Shown: positions 6,753 through 8,308 of the stretch, piece after piece | Numbering within the stretch: position 1 is the first letter of the stretch | Layout of the letters: every line of letters begins with the position of its first letter | Source: Chryseobacterium gleum | Lineage (GTDB): Bacteria; Bacteroidota; Bacteroidia; Flavobacteriales_D; Sanyastnellaceae | Assembly (NCBI GenBank): GCA_943330925.2 | Contig: CALQJP020000087.1 | Span: 1-8,308, forward strand | Length of the DNA stretch: 8,308 bases | Direction: 5' to 3' | Program-made: the position numbers and the translations under genes | Notes under the pieces: generated by a model | Seen by the model: only the letters and a program-made list of their open reading frames with translations | Databases searched by the model: none | What the model was told of the DNA's origin: nothing

Positions 6753-7755
6753 AGTAATAATACCTTGTCGAAATGAACGGGCATACATCGGCAAATGTCT
6801 TGACTCGCTCGTGCACAGTAACTGCAAGGATATTGAGTTGCAAGTTTGGGTCGTTGATGGTATGAGCGACGATGGAACCCGAACACTGGTTGGAGAATAT
6901 GCTGAGCGATACACTTTTATAAAGCTGGTGGATAACGAGCGAAGAACAACACCTTATGCACTCAATATTGGCCTGGAAGCACTCGATTATGACATTGGAA
7001 TTATACTCGGTGCACATGCGGTAGTTGACCGAGATTTTATCTTTCACAACGCCCGCGTTTTGTCGGAACATCCGGAAGTAGGTTGTGCGGGTGGTATCAT
7101 TCGCAATGTGCATGAGAACGAATGGTCTGAAATAATTTCACTCGCGATGTCGTCGGTGTTCGGCGTGGGTAATGCACATTTTCGAACAGGTGGAAAATCG
7201 GGATATGTCGACACGGTAGCATTTGGGGCGTATCGACGGGAGGTGTTTGAGCGAGTTGGGTTCTTCGATGAGGAGCTCGCGCGCAATCAGGATGATGAGT
7301 TCAATTACCGCGTTGTGCAGGGCGGATTCAAGATTTATCTCGATCCTGCCATACAGTCTGATTACTATGTGCGCGGATCGATATCCAAGTTATATAAGCA
7401 GTACCATCAGTATGGATACTGGAAGGTATTCGTAAACAAGAAGCACGGTGCGGTAACCACACTTCGACAGCTTGCTCCGCCGCTGTGGGTTTTCTTTTTA
7501 TTGGCAGGTTGGACAGGTGTGTTGCTTCATCCTGTATTGGGTTGGATGTATGCTATCGTCGTTGCGATGTATGTTGCGTTGGCTTTCTACACGGCTTCGC
7601 GCATGCCTGTGAAATCGGCACAACGGTTCTGGATGTTGCTGAGAACGTTTGGAGTATTACATTTTTCATACGGATTGGGTTATCTGCGTGGTGTCATTCA
7701 CTTTTATGTGCTGGGCAGAAAACCATCGATGCACAGTGAACGACTGACTCGCTAA
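6742..7755 (+). CDS. Glycosyltransferase family 2, ExoA-like, membrane-anchored
   Basis: The 337-residue product has an N-terminal GT-A domain: VIIPCRNERAYIGKCLDSL (5-23), VWVVDGMSDDGT (35-46) with D39, then NERRTTPYALNIGLEAL (65-81). QDDEFNYRVVQGGFKIYL (183-200) supplies the usual catalytic-base region. The segment YYVRGSISKLYKQYHQYGYW (208-227) is characteristic of the succinoglycan ExoA-like subgroup, which links an R-x-S-x-x-x-L-x-x-Q loop to C-terminal membrane helices, here at about 246-285, with a further hydrophobic stretch near 300-325. It should add a sugar to the lipid-linked repeat unit at the cytoplasmic face. Where many GT2 enzymes have a metal-binding D-x-D or D-A-H, this protein reads LGAHAV (89-94), so the first acidic residue is Gly90. 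The enzyme may be divergent rather than dead, since all other motifs are intact. ATG 6742 has a good ribosome binding site. Donor and acceptor are unknown. Confidence 0.92.
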   Translation: MKIKVIIPCRNERAYIGKCLDSLVHSNCKDIELQVWVVDGMSDDGTRTLVGEYAERYTFIKLVDNERRTTPYALNIGLEALDYDIGIILGAHAVVDRDFIFHNARVLSEHPEVGCAGGIIRNVHENEWSEIISLAMSSVFGVGNAHFRTGGKSGYVDTVAFGAYRREVFERVGFFDEELARNQDDEFNYRVVQGGFKIYLDPAIQSDYYVRGSISKLYKQYHQYGYWKVFVNKKHGAVTTLRQLAPPLWVFFLLAGWTGVLLHPVLGWMYAIVVAMYVALAFYTASRMPVKSAQRFWMLLRTFGVLHFSYGLGYLRGVIHFYVLGRKPSMHSERLTR

Positions 7756-7792
7756 ACCGATTTTTAATTCTTCTTTCTAGTATACTTGTGTT

Positions 7793-8308
7793 ATGCGATT
7801 ATTCACCTTATTAGTTTTTGTGTTTCTGGCTTCATGCGCGTTGCATGCTCAGAATATTCAAGCAACGCTTGATGCTTCGTGGCGAGTGGCCGAACAGGGG
7901 GCAGGCAAGAAGCGCGGTAGCGAATGGATGTCCGCAGCGGTTCCGGGTTGCGTGCACACCGATTTGATTCGAGCCGGAAAAATCGATCATCCGTTTTATG
8001 GAACGAACGAAGCCGATTGCCAATGGGTAGAGAAAAAGTCGTGGGTGTATGAAACGCTGCCGTTTGCTGTTCCTATAGATATCTTTTCGAGACGTAAAAT
8101 AGCGTTGCGTTTTAATGGGCTCGACACATACGCGCAAGTGCAATTGAATGGAGTAGATATCTTAACCTCTAACAACGCCCATCGCTCGTGGGAGCTGGAT
8201 GTAAAGTCGCTTCTGAATGCTGAAGGAAATGTGCTGCGTATAGTGTTTGATCCTGTTGTTGAGCGAGCTCAGGAAGCACTGAGAGCTTTGCCTTATCCCT
8301 TGCCCGGT
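7793..8308 (+). CDS. Exported GH2-family beta-mannosidase, N-terminal part (3' truncated by window)
   Basis: The frame runs from ATG 7793 to the window edge (172 codons) without a stop; an in-frame TAG at 7778-7780 limits the start. After an export signal, the protein matches the sugar-binding domain of GH2 beta-mannosidases: W30, VPGCVHTDLIRAGKIDHPFY (50-69), GTNEADCQW (70-78), W84-VYE, LRFNGLDTYAQVQLNG (105-120), NNAHRSWELDV (127-137), LRIVFDP (148-154) and LPYPLPG at the edge. Such enzymes remove terminal beta-linked mannose. The catalytic glutamates lie beyond the window in a protein usually above 800 residues. The signal (MRLFTLLVFVFLASCALHAQ) contains both a lipobox-like LASC with C15 and a signal-peptidase I-like LHA before Q20, so periplasmic and lipid-anchored forms are both possible. 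It starts 37 nt after the GT2 gene with no terminator seen between, so it may share the transcript. Its role in the glycan pathway is unproven. Confidence 0.9.
   Translation, partial: MRLFTLLVFVFLASCALHAQNIQATLDASWRVAEQGAGKKRGSEWMSAAVPGCVHTDLIRAGKIDHPFYGTNEADCQWVEKKSWVYETLPFAVPIDIFSRRKIALRFNGLDTYAQVQLNGVDILTSNNAHRSWELDVKSLLNAEGNVLRIVFDPVVERAQEALRALPYPLPG

Noticed and set aside
7781..7788. TATACTTG, one mismatch from the Bacteroidota -7 promoter element TAnnTTTG, before the beta-mannosidase
   Set aside because: It ends 4 nt before the ATG, so transcription would start at or inside the start codon, and no clear -33 TTTG lies at the right distance.

Overview
The window reads as chromosomal DNA from a member of the Bacteroidota. 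The evidence is the protein flavour (FtsA tail, DedA, AroE, Wzx and Wzy types), moderate GC content, and the near absence of Shine-Dalgarno sequences before most starts, which is typical of that phylum. No mobile element, tRNA, rRNA or CRISPR array was seen. All genes lie on the + strand.

Layout. Positions 1-260 hold the 3' end of a gene whose C-terminus looks like the cell-division protein FtsA. A clear hairpin plus T-run (281-328) ends that transcript. Position 355 then opens a tightly packed run of genes that continues to the right edge: a DedA-family membrane protein, shikimate dehydrogenase (aroE, apparently with a TTG start), two consecutive Wzx-type oligosaccharide flippases, a GT4 glycosyltransferase, a Wzy-like O-antigen/repeat-unit polymerase, a GT2 glycosyltransferase with C-terminal membrane helices, and the first 172 codons of an exported GH2 beta-mannosidase. 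Gaps between these genes are 8-37 nt, and two junctions overlap (4 and 11 nt). No terminator is visible inside the run, so it could be one transcript.

How the genes fit together. The core (about 1.77-7.76 kb) is part of a Wzx/Wzy-dependent surface polysaccharide locus. The GT4 and GT2 enzymes would add sugars to a lipid-linked repeat unit at the inner face of the membrane. A Wzx flips it, and Wzy polymerises it on the periplasmic side. Some DedA proteins are undecaprenyl-phosphate flippases, so the first gene may recycle the spent carrier; this is an inference from family knowledge and position. AroE looks like a housekeeping passenger. The beta-mannosidase is a secreted or lipid-anchored exoglycosidase whose link to the glycan is unproven. 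The initiating phosphoglycosyl transferase, chain-length regulator and export proteins are not in the window.

Nothing here is clearly a new kind of system. The most unusual points are the tandem flippase paralogues with a single polymerase, the DedA-Wzx-Wzy linkage, the lost acidic residue in the GT2 metal-binding motif, the TTG start of aroE, and an ftsA-like gene followed by a terminator rather than ftsZ.
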